Positions 8,445 through 15,585 of a DNA stretch of 64,000 nucleotides are shown here, piece by piece; the stretch's first letter is position 1; each line of letters begins with the position of its first letter. The stretch is from NCBI GenBank assembly GCA_046330135.1, contig JAXLTI010000004.1, positions 1,184,536 to 1,248,535 of the forward strand. The letters are read 5' to 3'. A program made the translations under genes and the position numbers. Under the pieces are notes generated by a model that was not told the origin of the DNA, did no database searches, and worked only from the letters and a program-made list of their open reading frames with translations. The DNA is from CAYYFX01 sp046330135. GTDB taxonomy: Bacteria; ARS69.

Positions 8445-8856
8445 CGGGGGAGCGCGCATCCTCTTCGTGTGCGTGGAGAACTCCTGCCGCTCGCAGATGG
8501 CGGAGGGGTTCGCCCGCGCGCGCGACGCGACGGGCCGCCTGGAGGTCTGGAGCGCGGGCTCGCGCCCCTCGGGAAGCGTGAACGCCCGCGCGATCCGGTT
8601 CATGGCGGAGAAGGGCGTCGATCTGTCGGCGCACGGGTCGAAGTCCCTGGAGAGCGTGCCGCAAGGCGTGACGTGGGATTGGGTCGTCACCATGGGCTGC
8701 GGCGACGCGTGTCCGCACGTGCCGGCGCGTCGACGACTGGACTGGGATCTTCCGGACCCGAAGAGCCTGGACGACGCCGGATTTCGCGCCGTGCGCGATC
8801 GCATCGAGCAGCTCGTGGGCGATCTCGCGAGCCAAGCCCTCGCGCCCGCCCGCTAG
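8437..8856 (+). CDS. arsC: arsenate reductase, thioredoxin-coupled LMW-phosphatase type
   Basis: A 139-residue protein with the low-molecular-weight phosphatase P-loop CVENSCRS (C-x5-R; nucleophile Cys12). A second cysteine pair is Cys88/Cys92 in TMGCGDACPHVP, which matches the redox relay of thioredoxin-coupled ArsC rather than the glutaredoxin type. The acid loop is LPDPKSLDD. It reduces arsenate to arsenite for export by the adjacent ACR3. It starts with GTG at 8437, 8 nt inside arsR, so expression is coupled. The four-residue spacing of the cysteine pair is shorter than the Cys82-Cys89 spacing of S. aureus ArsC. Confidence 0.93.
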   Translation: MTDGGARILFVCVENSCRSQMAEGFARARDATGRLEVWSAGSRPSGSVNARAIRFMAEKGVDLSAHGSKSLESVPQGVTWDWVVTMGCGDACPHVPARRRLDWDLPDPKSLDDAGFRAVRDRIEQLVGDLASQALAPAR

Positions 8857-8873
8857 CCGTGAGGAGGGAAGCC

Positions 8874-9998
8874 GTGTCGGCGCCATCGGAAAGGCGCGAA
8901 GCAGCGCACGAAGCGGCGCCCGCCAAGCGGCTGGCCTTCTTCGAGCGCTATCTCACGGTCTGGGTGGCGGCGTGCATGGTGGCGGGCGTGCTGCTCGGGC
9001 GCCTCGTGCCGGGGCTCGTGGGCGCGCTGCGCGACCTGGAGCTCGGGCGCGGCAGCCGGATCAACCTGCCGATCGCCATCCTCATCTGGCTCATGATCTA
9101 CCCGATGATGCTGAAGATCGACCTCGCGAGCGTCCTGAACGTGAGGCGCCGGCCCACCGGCATCCTCGTGACGCTCTTCGTGAACTGGCTCGTGAAGCCG
9201 TTCTCGATGGCCTTGCTCGCCTGGATCTTCTTCAAGCACGTGTTCGTCGCGTGGATCGGGCCCGGTCTCGCGGACCAATACGTGGCCGGCGCGATCATCC
9301 TCGCGGCGGCGCCGTGCACCGCCATGGTGTTCGTGTGGTCGTACCTGACCGACGGCGATCCGGCGTACACGCTCGTCCAGGTCTCGCTGAACGACCTCAT
9401 CATGCTCGTTCTCTTCGCTCCGATCGTGGGGCTTCTCGTGGCCGGAGCGAGCGGGTTGCACGTGCCGTTCCAGGTGCTGCTCACGAGCGTGCTGGCCTTC
9501 ATCGTGATCCCGCTCGCGGCGGGAAGCCTGAGCCGCGCGTGGCTGCTGCGTACGAAGGGCCGCGAGTGGTTCGAAGGCTACGTGCGCGCGTTCCACCCCG
9601 TCACCACGACGGCGCTGCTCGCCACGCTCGTGCTCATCTTCGCGTTCCAGGCGGAGAACGTCACGGGCCGCGCCTTCCACGTGGTCCTGATCGCGGTGCC
9701 CATCCTCATCCAGGTCTACTTCAACGCCGGCCTCGCGTACTGGCTCATGAGGCGGCTGAGAGTGACTCATTCCGTCGCGGCTCCGGGCGCCCTCATCGGC
9801 GCCAGCAACTTCTTCGAGCTGGCGGTGGCCGTGGCCATCGCGTTGTTCGGACCCAGCTCGGGCGCCGCCCTCGTCACGGTGGTGGGTGTCCTGGTCGAGG
9901 TGCCGGTGATGCTCTCGGTGTGCGCGGCGTGCAACCGGACGCGCCACTGGTTTCCCGCGCCGCCCAGGGCGCTGGCGACGGAAGCGAACGTGTCATGA
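8874..9998 (+). CDS. acr3: ACR3 family arsenite efflux permease
   Basis: A 374-residue, roughly ten-helix inner-membrane carrier of the BASS superfamily. Key blocks are LPIAILIWLMIYPMMLKID, the AAPCTAMVFVWS segment holding the conserved essential cysteine, GDPAYTLVQVSLNDLIMLV, and GASNFFELAVAVAI near the end. ACR3 proteins export As(III) driven by proton motive force. I chose the GTG at 8874 because GAGGAGGG lies just upstream; it gives a short, charged, Ala-rich cytoplasmic N-terminus. It is 17 nt behind arsC and overlaps the next gene by ATGA. Regulated presumably from the arsR promoter. Confidence 0.94.
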   Translation: MSAPSERREAAHEAAPAKRLAFFERYLTVWVAACMVAGVLLGRLVPGLVGALRDLELGRGSRINLPIAILIWLMIYPMMLKIDLASVLNVRRRPTGILVTLFVNWLVKPFSMALLAWIFFKHVFVAWIGPGLADQYVAGAIILAAAPCTAMVFVWSYLTDGDPAYTLVQVSLNDLIMLVLFAPIVGLLVAGASGLHVPFQVLLTSVLAFIVIPLAAGSLSRAWLLRTKGREWFEGYVRAFHPVTTTALLATLVLIFAFQAENVTGRAFHVVLIAVPILIQVYFNAGLAYWLMRRLRVTHSVAAPGALIGASNFFELAVAVAIALFGPSSGAALVTVVGVLVEVPVMLSVCAACNRTRHWFPAPPRALATEANVS

Positions 9999-11053
9999 CC
10001 GAGGCTGCGCGGCTTCGAGCGCGATCCACGGCGCGAGGGCTTCGCATTCCGACCGTCGTCGCCGCCGCCGCGGCGGCCTGGCTCCTCGTCTTCGTCGCCC
10101 TCGGGTCGATCTCCGCGTGGATCGCCCGCGATCTCCTGCGCCTGTCTCCGGCCACCCGCGTCGGCCGGGCGGTCGAGTTCTTCGTCTTCGAGGCGCCGAA
10201 GGTCCTGCTGCTGCTCGTGGCCGTCGTCTTCGCCGTGGGCATCGTGCGCTCGTTCTTCAGCCCGGAGCGGACCCGCGCCATCCTCGCGGGGAGGGGGCGC
10301 TCGCTCGGCAACGTGCTGGCGGCCGCGTTGGGCACCGTCACACCCTTCTGCTCGTGCTCGGCCGTTCCCCTGTTCATCGGATTCCTCACGGCGGGCGTGC
10401 CGCTCGGCGTGACGTTTTCATTCCTCGTGGCGGCGCCCATGGTGAACGAGGTCGCGCTCGCGCTGCTCTTCGCGATGTTCGGCTGGCGGGTGGCGGCGCT
10501 CTACCTTTCCACGGGTCTCGGCGTCGCGATCGTCGCGGGGTGGGTCCTCGGGCGGCTGCACATGGAGCGCCACGTGGAACCGTGGGTGTACGGGTCCGCG
10601 CCGGCCGCCGCCTCCGCAGCTCCGCGGGGCGGGTTGCTCGCGGAGCAGCCCGTGCTCGCGGGGTGGGCGTCCGTGCGCGAGATCGTGGGGCGGGTCTGGC
10701 CCTTCGTGCTCGCCGGAATCGCGGTGGGCGCAGCGATCCACGGATACGTGCCCGAGGGATTCCTCGCGTCGATCATGGGCAAGGCCGCGTGGTGGTCGGT
10801 GCCGCTGGCCGTGATCATCGGCGTGCCGATGTACTCGAACGCCGCCGGGATCATCCCCGTGGTGCATGCGCTCCTCGAGAAGGGCGCGGCGCTCGGGACG
10901 GTGCTGGCGTTCATGATGTCGGTGATCGCCCTGTCCCTGCCCGAGACGATCATCCTGCGCAAGGTCCTGAAGCCGAGGCTGATCGGCGTGTTCGTCGGCG
11001 TCGTCGCGGCCGGCATCGTCGGCGTCGGCTTCCTGTTCAACTGGCTGATCTGA
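9995..11053 (+). CDS. permease of the DUF318/ArsP family (candidate organoarsenical exporter)
   Basis: A 352-residue protein with two homologous four-helix halves separated by a soluble loop (about 190-225). It has the family signature TPFCSCSAVPLFIGF, the second-half counterpart GVPMYSNAAGIIPVVHALLEKG, and APMVNEVALALLFAMFGW. Family PF03773 includes ArsP, an efflux permease for trivalent methyl and aromatic arsenicals, and other uncharacterised metal exporters. Being inside an ars operon directly behind acr3 (ATGA overlap) and just before a small redox protein favours an ArsP-like role. That is context-based inference, since the CSC motif is shared by the whole family. Confidence 0.8.
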   Translation: MTEAARLRARSTARGLRIPTVVAAAAAAWLLVFVALGSISAWIARDLLRLSPATRVGRAVEFFVFEAPKVLLLLVAVVFAVGIVRSFFSPERTRAILAGRGRSLGNVLAAALGTVTPFCSCSAVPLFIGFLTAGVPLGVTFSFLVAAPMVNEVALALLFAMFGWRVAALYLSTGLGVAIVAGWVLGRLHMERHVEPWVYGSAPAAASAAPRGGLLAEQPVLAGWASVREIVGRVWPFVLAGIAVGAAIHGYVPEGFLASIMGKAAWWSVPLAVIIGVPMYSNAAGIIPVVHALLEKGAALGTVLAFMMSVIALSLPETIILRKVLKPRLIGVFVGVVAAGIVGVGFLFNWLI

Positions 11054-11096
11054 GCGGCCGGGAGACGCGCTGCGGCCCTCGGAAGGAGGATCGATC

Positions 11097-11327
11097 GTGA
11101 GAGTCGAGATTCTGGGAAGCGGCTGCCGCAAGTGCGAGGCGCTCTACGAGCAGACGAAGCGCGCGGCGGCGGAGCTGGGCCTCGAGTGCACCCTGGAGAA
11201 GGTCACGGACGTCGAGGCGATCGTGGGTCGCGGCGTGATGGCCACGCCCGCGCTCGTCGTCGACGGGAAGGTGAAGGTCGCCGGCCGCGTTCCCTCGACG
11301 TCGCAGATCAAGGAGATGTTGTCGTGA
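11097..11327 (+). CDS. small thioredoxin-fold protein with CRKC motif (ArsE-like?)
   Basis: A 76-residue protein that begins directly with the first strand (VEILGSGCRKC), with CxxC at 10-13 and a cis-Pro block VMATPALVVDGKV. It is a minimal thioredoxin fold of the 'redox-active disulfide protein 2' type (usually 75-80 residues). Such proteins commonly sit next to DUF318 permeases. In ArsEFG-type sets a small thioredoxin-like protein precedes ArsF and ArsG, which is the order here. The GTG start at 11097 follows GGAAGGAGG. Its stop overlaps the next gene as GTGA. Likely role: a redox partner for the following protein; this is inferred. Confidence 0.78.
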   Translation: MRVEILGSGCRKCEALYEQTKRAAAELGLECTLEKVTDVEAIVGRGVMATPALVVDGKVKVAGRVPSTSQIKEMLS

Positions 11328-11854
11328 GCGCGCGCGGAGCGGGTGCGCGTCTCGCGACCGGCCGCGCGGCGGTGCTGGCCGGGCTCTGCCTCCTCGTGGG
11401 CGCCGCCGCCCTCGCCGGCCCCCGGTCGCCGGCGGACCCGGGGACGCCGGTGCACTCCAAGTCGCCGGCCGAACCGAAGACGACGCCGGAGACGCCGGCC
11501 GTCGCCGTTCCCTCCCATCAGGTCACCGCCTACTATTTCTTCATGAACTTCCGCTGCCCATCCTGCCGGAAGATCGAGGCGTGGTCGCACGAGGCCATCG
11601 ACGCAGCGTTCGCGAAGGAGCTGAAGGAGGGGCGCCTGGTCTGGCGTCCGGTGAACGTCGAGGAGAAGGGCAACGAGCACTTCATGAAGGACTACAAGCT
11701 GTTCACGAAGTCGCTGGTCATCGTGGACGAGCGCGACGGTCGCGAGGTGCGCTGGAAGAACCTCGGGAAGGTCTGGGAGCTCCTGCGGACGAAGGACGCC
11801 TTCGTAGCCTACGTGCAGAACGAAGTGCGGGGCTACCTGACCGAGACCTCGTGA
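11324..11854 (+). CDS. ArsF-like secreted/anchored thioredoxin-fold protein
   Basis: A 176-residue protein. An N-terminal hydrophobic segment (about 12-33) and a Pro/Lys/Thr-rich linker (about 36-62) precede a thioredoxin-fold domain. That domain has VTAYYFFMNFRCPSCRKIE (CxxC), VNVEEKGNEHFMKDY, FTKSLVIVDE and WKNLGKVWELL. These blocks match my memory of the family named 'nitrophenyl compound nitroreductase subunit ArsF'. In ArsEFG systems this subunit takes part in reduction of nitroaromatic arsenicals. The active CxxC would face the periplasm. It is coupled to both neighbours by GTGA overlaps. Confidence is good for the fold and moderate for the specific function. Confidence 0.7.
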   Translation: MSARGAGARLATGRAAVLAGLCLLVGAAALAGPRSPADPGTPVHSKSPAEPKTTPETPAVAVPSHQVTAYYFFMNFRCPSCRKIEAWSHEAIDAAFAKELKEGRLVWRPVNVEEKGNEHFMKDYKLFTKSLVIVDERDGREVRWKNLGKVWELLRTKDAFVAYVQNEVRGYLTETS

Positions 11855-12540
11855 CGCCCCTGGCCGCGATCGGCTCGGCGCTCTGGCTGGGGGTCCTGAC
11901 GGCCCTCAGTCCCTGCCCGCTGATGTCCAACGTCGCGGCGATCTCGTTCCTGGGCCGCGACGTCCGCAGCCCCCGCCGAGTTCTGGCGGCCGGCGCGTGC
12001 TACTCGATCGGACGGGCATTGACCTACGTGGTCATCGCCATGCTCGTGGTCTCGAGCCTTCTCTCGGTTCCGAGTCTGTCCTTCTTCCTGCAGAACCGCA
12101 TGAACGAGATCCTGGGTCCGCTCCTCGTGGTCGTCGGCATTGCGATTCTCCTCGCCCCGCGCTTCGTTTCGCCGACCTGGCGCGTGGGCGAGGGGTTGGC
12201 ACGGCGCGTGGCGGGCCACGGCGCGCTGGGCGCGACCGCGCTCGGCGTTCTCTTCGCGCTCTCGTTCTGCCCCGTTTCGGCGGGCCTCTTCTTCGGCGGC
12301 CTCGTGCCGCTCGCGATCGGCGCGGGCTCGCGTGTGGTCCTGCCGGCGGCCTTCGGACTCGGCACCGCGCTGCCGGTCGTCCTCTTCGCGCTGCTCGTGG
12401 CGCTCGCCGCGGGGAAGATCGGACGGGCCTTTCACGCGGCGAGCCGTGTCGAGCGCGTCGCCCGGCCGGCGACGGGCGTCGTATTCGCCCTCGCCGGCGC
12501 GTGGCTGACGCTGCGACACTTCTTCGGCCTCGAAATCTGA
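11851..12540 (+). CDS. ArsG-like DsbD/CcdA-type membrane transporter
   Basis: A 229-residue, six- to seven-helix protein with the CcdA/DsbD-like duplicated pattern: LTALSPCPLMSNVAAISFLGR in the first half and LFALSFCPVSAGLFFGG in the second. A Pro-flanked cysteine sits in each half. This looks like the ArsG family of aromatic arsenical efflux permeases, related to cytochrome c biogenesis thiol transporters. It is the last gene of the ars operon, starting at GTG 11851 overlapping the arsF-like stop. The convergent DinB gene ends 8 nt beyond. An alternative reading is a CcdA-like electron donor that feeds the upstream thioredoxin-fold proteins. Confidence 0.7.
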   Translation: MTPLAAIGSALWLGVLTALSPCPLMSNVAAISFLGRDVRSPRRVLAAGACYSIGRALTYVVIAMLVVSSLLSVPSLSFFLQNRMNEILGPLLVVVGIAILLAPRFVSPTWRVGEGLARRVAGHGALGATALGVLFALSFCPVSAGLFFGGLVPLAIGAGSRVVLPAAFGLGTALPVVLFALLVALAAGKIGRAFHAASRVERVARPATGVVFALAGAWLTLRHFFGLEI

Positions 12541-12547
12541 GGCGCGC

Positions 12548-13063
12548 TCACTTCACCGCGCCGGGCTTCCCGCACAGCCTACGCAGGACGCCGAGCTGCC
12601 CCACGTGGTAGCCGTCGTGGAACGAGAACGCGGCGATCATGTCGCCCACGCTGTCCACGCCGAACGGGTTCCTGTCGGCCGGCAAGGGCGCGGCGAGCCG
12701 CTCCGGCGTGAGCGACGCGAGCCCCGCGCGGAGGCGCTCTTGCGACGTGTCCAGCGCCGCCACGATGCGGTCCCAGGCCAGAGCCTTCGCGGGATCGGTG
12801 AGCGGAGGCGCGCCGCGCTTGTAGGTCTCGTTCTCGGCCGGCGTCAGCACGGGCGTCTGCCCGAGGAGTCCCAGGAGATTGTCGCGGGTGGCGACGACGT
12901 GCCCGCCGACCCAGTTGATGCAGTTCGCGGTCGGCTGCGGGATGCGCAGGCTCTCCGCATGCGTGACGCCTTCGGTATTGCGCCGGAACACGCCGTACGT
13001 GAACTCGAAGAGGGTTCCGAGCGTCTTCGCGCTCACGGGAACGGCCGTCGTCTGCGTGGTCAT
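12548..13063 (-). CDS. DinB-family protein
   Basis: A 171-residue four-helix-bundle protein. DinB/YfiT-type metal-site histidines appear in WVGGHVVATRDNLL (first helix pair) and FSFHDGYHVGQLGVLRRL near the C-terminus. The family includes bacillithiol/mycothiol-dependent transferases and many damage-inducible proteins of unknown reaction. Its start overlaps the stop of the MarR gene as ATGA, so it is co-translated with and probably controlled by that regulator. The coupling suggests a small detoxification module responding to a MarR ligand. The substrate is unknown. Confidence 0.82.
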   Translation of the reverse strand: MTTQTTAVPVSAKTLGTLFEFTYGVFRRNTEGVTHAESLRIPQPTANCINWVGGHVVATRDNLLGLLGQTPVLTPAENETYKRGAPPLTDPAKALAWDRIVAALDTSQERLRAGLASLTPERLAAPLPADRNPFGVDSVGDMIAAFSFHDGYHVGQLGVLRRLCGKPGAVK

Positions 13064-13506
13064 CTCGGCTCCTTTCGCTTGGTTCGCACTTCGACTTCCG
13101 TGGCTTTCGCGATTCCCTCGAGGACCCGCTGGAAGCCGCGCAAGTCCTCGTCGTCGATCTCCGAACGAATCCGGCCCTCGAGATCCTCGACGTGCCGCTG
13201 CACCTGGTCGGCGAGACGCCGACCTTCCTCCGTCACGTGCACGAGCACCGAGCGCCGATCGTGAGGATGCGGCTCGCGGCGAACGAGCCCGCGGCGCTCG
13301 AGTCGATCGAGGAGGCTCGTGAGCGTCGACTTCTTGAAGCCGAACACGCGGACGAGCTCCGAGATGGGAGCGGGCGAGTAGCTCCGGAGGAACGAGAGCA
13401 GATGTCCCTCCGGATTCTGCAGACCGAGCTCCGACACGTGACCGGCGAGGAAGATCCCGATCTGGCGCGTGGCGCGATGCAGGGGAGAGAGGAAGAGAAG
13501 GGGCAT
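13060..13506 (-). CDS. MarR family transcriptional regulator
   Basis: A 148-residue winged-helix repressor. It has an N-terminal dimer helix, HTH around ISELVRVFGFKKSTLTSLLDRLERRGLV, and the wing DRRSVLVHVTEEG with the conserved Asp-Arg-Arg. The start at 13506 has GGAGG upstream (13511-13515 on the opposite strand). It heads a two-gene operon with the DinB protein. Two near-identical 12-mers lie over its -10 box, which indicates autoregulation. The ligand cannot be deduced. Confidence 0.88.
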   Translation of the reverse strand: MPLLFLSPLHRATRQIGIFLAGHVSELGLQNPEGHLLSFLRSYSPAPISELVRVFGFKKSTLTSLLDRLERRGLVRREPHPHDRRSVLVHVTEEGRRLADQVQRHVEDLEGRIRSEIDDEDLRGFQRVLEGIAKATEVEVRTKRKEPR

Positions 13507-13523
13507 GGCGCCTCCAGATAGTC

Positions 13524-13553
13524 CGAAATCGGATAGTACGATATCGGATTATA
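13524..13553 (-). promoter_or_regulatory. MarR promoter -10 with overlapping tandem operator
   Basis: On the minus strand a perfect TATAAT lies at 13553-13548. Overlapping and following it are two direct 12-mers, AATCCGATATCG (13550-13539) and TATCCGATTTCG (13535-13524), 10 of 12 identical and spaced 15 nt start to start. They end 17 nt before the ATG. No convincing -35 was seen. Confidence 0.6.
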
Positions 13554-13659
13554 TGCCGGGGCGCAAGAGGGAATTCCGTGGGCGCGGGGAGCAGCGGCAG
13601 GGCGGCGCGCCCCCCTGAGAAGGGGTCCCGGTCAGGATCCGGCAAGATCCGGCGCGATC

Positions 13660-13702
13660 CAGGCCGCCCATCAGGCCGCCATCAGGCTGCGTTCAGGCCG
13701 CG
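13660..13702. repeat. short imperfect tandem repeat CAGGCYGCS
   Basis: Four copies of a 9-mer (13660, 13672, 13683, 13694) occur at 11-12 nt period, immediately around the stop codon of the DUF3891 gene. On the minus strand each unit supplies a potential TGA, so the repeat brings stops in more than one frame. Just before it, GATCC(GGC) also recurs three times (13636-13660). Confidence 0.6.
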
Positions 13703-14433
13703 ACGATCCGGACCTCGTGGAAGCGCGGCGAGGCGTCGCGCCAGGCCTGCCGGAGCGTCTCGGCGCTCGTGCAGCGGGCGCGGGGCAGGTCCCGGCAGGG
13801 GATCGCCAGGTGAACCGACCGGCGGAAGGGGTACGGCCGGAAGGTGAGCACGTCCGGGCCGATCCACTCGGGGACGTGGCGCCGGCCGTCGGGCGAATCC
13901 GCGACGCGCTCGAGCGGCAGCCAGTCCGGCGGGTTGCCGGACTCCGGCCCGCACAGGCAGGCGAAGAGCGAGAGGTCGTCGAAGTGGCGCAGGAGCGCCG
14001 CCTCCGCGGCGAGCCGCGGGTCGCCCGCGTCGAGGCCGAAGCCCGCCGCGATCCGCTCGCGACGTTCCTCCTCGTTCTGCCGGAACTCCTCGCCCTCGGG
14101 CTCGTCCACGAAGCGCGAGAAGTGGATGCTCGCGAGGAGCGTCGCGTAGGCGTCGATCTGCTCGAGGCGATCCAGGCCGTGCGCGTAGAGCGGCCGGCGG
14201 CGGGCACCCTCGAGCGTCTGAAAGGTGACGGGCGCGCGACGCCCTTCGTCCCACACCGGCTCGACGTCCTCCTCCGCCCACACGACGTCGTGCCAGGCGA
14301 TGGCGAAGGCGAGGCGCGGCGCGAGGGCGGCCCCGTCGATGTCGAGCCACTCGAGCGCCATGCGACCCGACGCGAGCGAGTGATCGAGCTGCCGCATCAG
14401 CCGAAGGGAGTCTCCCCGCTCCAAGACGACCAT
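13693..14433 (-). CDS. DUF3891 family protein
   Basis: A 246-residue soluble protein. It shows the DUF3891 layout: an N-terminal QLDHSLASGRMALEWL block, then FAIAWHDVVWAEEDVEPVWDEG and PVTFQTLEG. A following helical region holds RLEQIDAYATLLASIHFSRF. The conserved His and acidic residues (DHS; WHDxxW) suggest a metal-dependent HD-like hydrolase fold, but no reaction is established for the family. I prefer the ATG at 14433 (preceded by AGGGAGA) over the one at 14463, whose Shine-Dalgarno is only 3 nt away. The C-terminus (VRIVAA) runs into a short tandem repeat. It is isolated from other genes. Confidence 0.72.
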   Translation of the reverse strand: MVVLERGDSLRLMRQLDHSLASGRMALEWLDIDGAALAPRLAFAIAWHDVVWAEEDVEPVWDEGRRAPVTFQTLEGARRRPLYAHGLDRLEQIDAYATLLASIHFSRFVDEPEGEEFRQNEEERRERIAAGFGLDAGDPRLAAEAALLRHFDDLSLFACLCGPESGNPPDWLPLERVADSPDGRRHVPEWIGPDVLTFRPYPFRRSVHLAIPCRDLPRARCTSAETLRQAWRDASPRFHEVRIVAA

Positions 14434-14597
14434 GCGTCTCCCTGCGCTCGTGGCGCCATCCACTCCGGAGAGCCGGGCGCCACCGCCATCATCCCCGGAG
14501 AATCCCCGGGGCGCCGCCTCGATTCCGGAGAATCTCGCTCAACGCCGCGGCATCCCCTAGGATGTCAGTCGGACCCACCGGTCCGGAAGGGGGTACC

Positions 14598-14801
14598 ATG
14601 ACGAAGAACATGGGCGGTGTCGACCGCGGTCTGCGCGCGCTCCTCGGGGTGGTCATCCTCGGCGCCGGTCTCGGCCTCTCGAAGGGTGCTTGGTGGGGTT
14701 GGCTCGGACTCATTCCGCTCGCCACGTCGTTCGTCGGCTTCTGCCCGGCGTACGCTCCCTTCCGCTTCTCGACCTGCAAGAAGGAGAAGCCCGCGAGCTG
14801 A
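14598..14801 (+). CDS. DUF2892 (YgaP-type) small membrane protein
   Basis: A 67-residue protein with two hydrophobic helices. It carries the family pattern MTKNMGGVDRGLRALLG at the start and FVGFCPAYAPFRFSTC at the end, with two conserved cysteines. DUF2892 forms the membrane part of YgaP-like rhodanese proteins and also occurs alone. Its role is undefined. The ATG at 14598 follows GGAAGGGGG. It is monocistronic: a perfect 11-bp hairpin follows directly. Confidence 0.85.
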   Translation: MTKNMGGVDRGLRALLGVVILGAGLGLSKGAWWGWLGLIPLATSFVGFCPAYAPFRFSTCKKEKPAS

Positions 14802-14807
14802 CCCGAG

Positions 14808-14834
14808 GCGCCCGGGCTTGCCGAGCCCGGGCGC
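14808..14834 (+). terminator. hairpin terminator after the DUF2892 gene
   Basis: A perfect 11-bp inverted repeat (arms 14808-14818 and 14824-14834) with a 5-nt loop, followed by TCTC without a real T-run. It sits 7 nt after the stop codon and 20 nt before the next start. Confidence 0.6.
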
Positions 14835-14853
14835 TCTCGCAGGCGGCGGCCTC

Positions 14854-15585
14854 ATGAGCAAGATCACGGCGCCTCCGCCGCTTCGCCGCGGACGGCAGAG
14901 CGGACCCCCGCACATGGAGTGGCGCCTGGACGGCGCGGCCGACGCGGGCGACGCGTCCGCGCCGCTCGTCCTGTGCCTGCACGGCTACGGGATGGACGAG
15001 GATCTGTTCGCGGCGCTCCTCCAGAAGCTCTTCGCGCTGCCCATGCGCTTCCTCGTGCCGCGCGCGCCGCACCCGGTCCGCCTTCACGCAGGGCCCGAAG
15101 CCGCGAACGGCGGGAGCTGGTACGCGTACGACGGCATCCAGGAGCACTTCCGCAAGGAGCTCGAGCGTGTGGAAGGGGAGCTGCTCGATCTCGTACGGGA
15201 CGCGGAGGCCGAGGCCGGGCTCCACCCGCGAAGCCGCTGGGTGATGGGATTCTCGCAGGGCGGCTACTGCGGCGCGTGGCTGGCGATCCGGAACCCGTCC
15301 ACGTTCTCGGGGCTCATCGTCTCCGGCGCCCGCGTGAAGACGGAGCTTCTCGTCGCCGAGATGGCGGCCGCGGCGGCGCAGCGCTTCGGCGTCCTGCTCT
15401 GCCACGGAGAGAAGGATCGCTCGGTCACGCCCGAAGCCGCGCAGCGCAGCCATGACGCGCTCGCCGCGGCCGGCGTGGACGTTCAGCTCAAGACGTTCGA
15501 CGTGGGGCACTCGCTGGGGCGGGGACAGGTCGCCGCGATGGCCGAGTGGCTGACTCGGGCGACGGGAGCGGACGCGGCGCGGTGA
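14854..15585 (+). CDS. phospholipase/carboxylesterase-type alpha/beta hydrolase
   Basis: A 243-residue protein with the alpha/beta-hydrolase core. It has the oxyanion loop LCLHGYGMDEDLF, nucleophile elbow GFSQGGYCG, acid loop HGEKDRSVT and catalytic His in VGHSLG. Length and motifs fit the YpfH/Abhydrolase_2 carboxylesterase family acting on small esters or lysophospholipids. No signal peptide is seen, so it is cytoplasmic. Its 3' end overlaps the convergent glycosyltransferase gene by 98 nt, an unusually long tail-to-tail overlap. The ATG at 14854 has only a weak ribosome site (GGCGG). Confidence 0.85.
   Translation: MSKITAPPPLRRGRQSGPPHMEWRLDGAADAGDASAPLVLCLHGYGMDEDLFAALLQKLFALPMRFLVPRAPHPVRLHAGPEAANGGSWYAYDGIQEHFRKELERVEGELLDLVRDAEAEAGLHPRSRWVMGFSQGGYCGAWLAIRNPSTFSGLIVSGARVKTELLVAEMAAAAAQRFGVLLCHGEKDRSVTPEAAQRSHDALAAAGVDVQLKTFDVGHSLGRGQVAAMAEWLTRATGADAAR

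Noticed and set aside
9995..11053. Copper/zinc efflux transporter of the same permease superfamily
   Set aside because: The CSC motif is shared by the whole superfamily; no His-rich metal-binding loop is present and the ars operon context favours an arsenical.
13557..13700. Short repeats (GATCCGGC and CAGGCCGC) as a CRISPR or integron-like array
   Set aside because: Units are only 8-9 nt with no unique spacers of regular size; they look like slippage repeats at a gene end.
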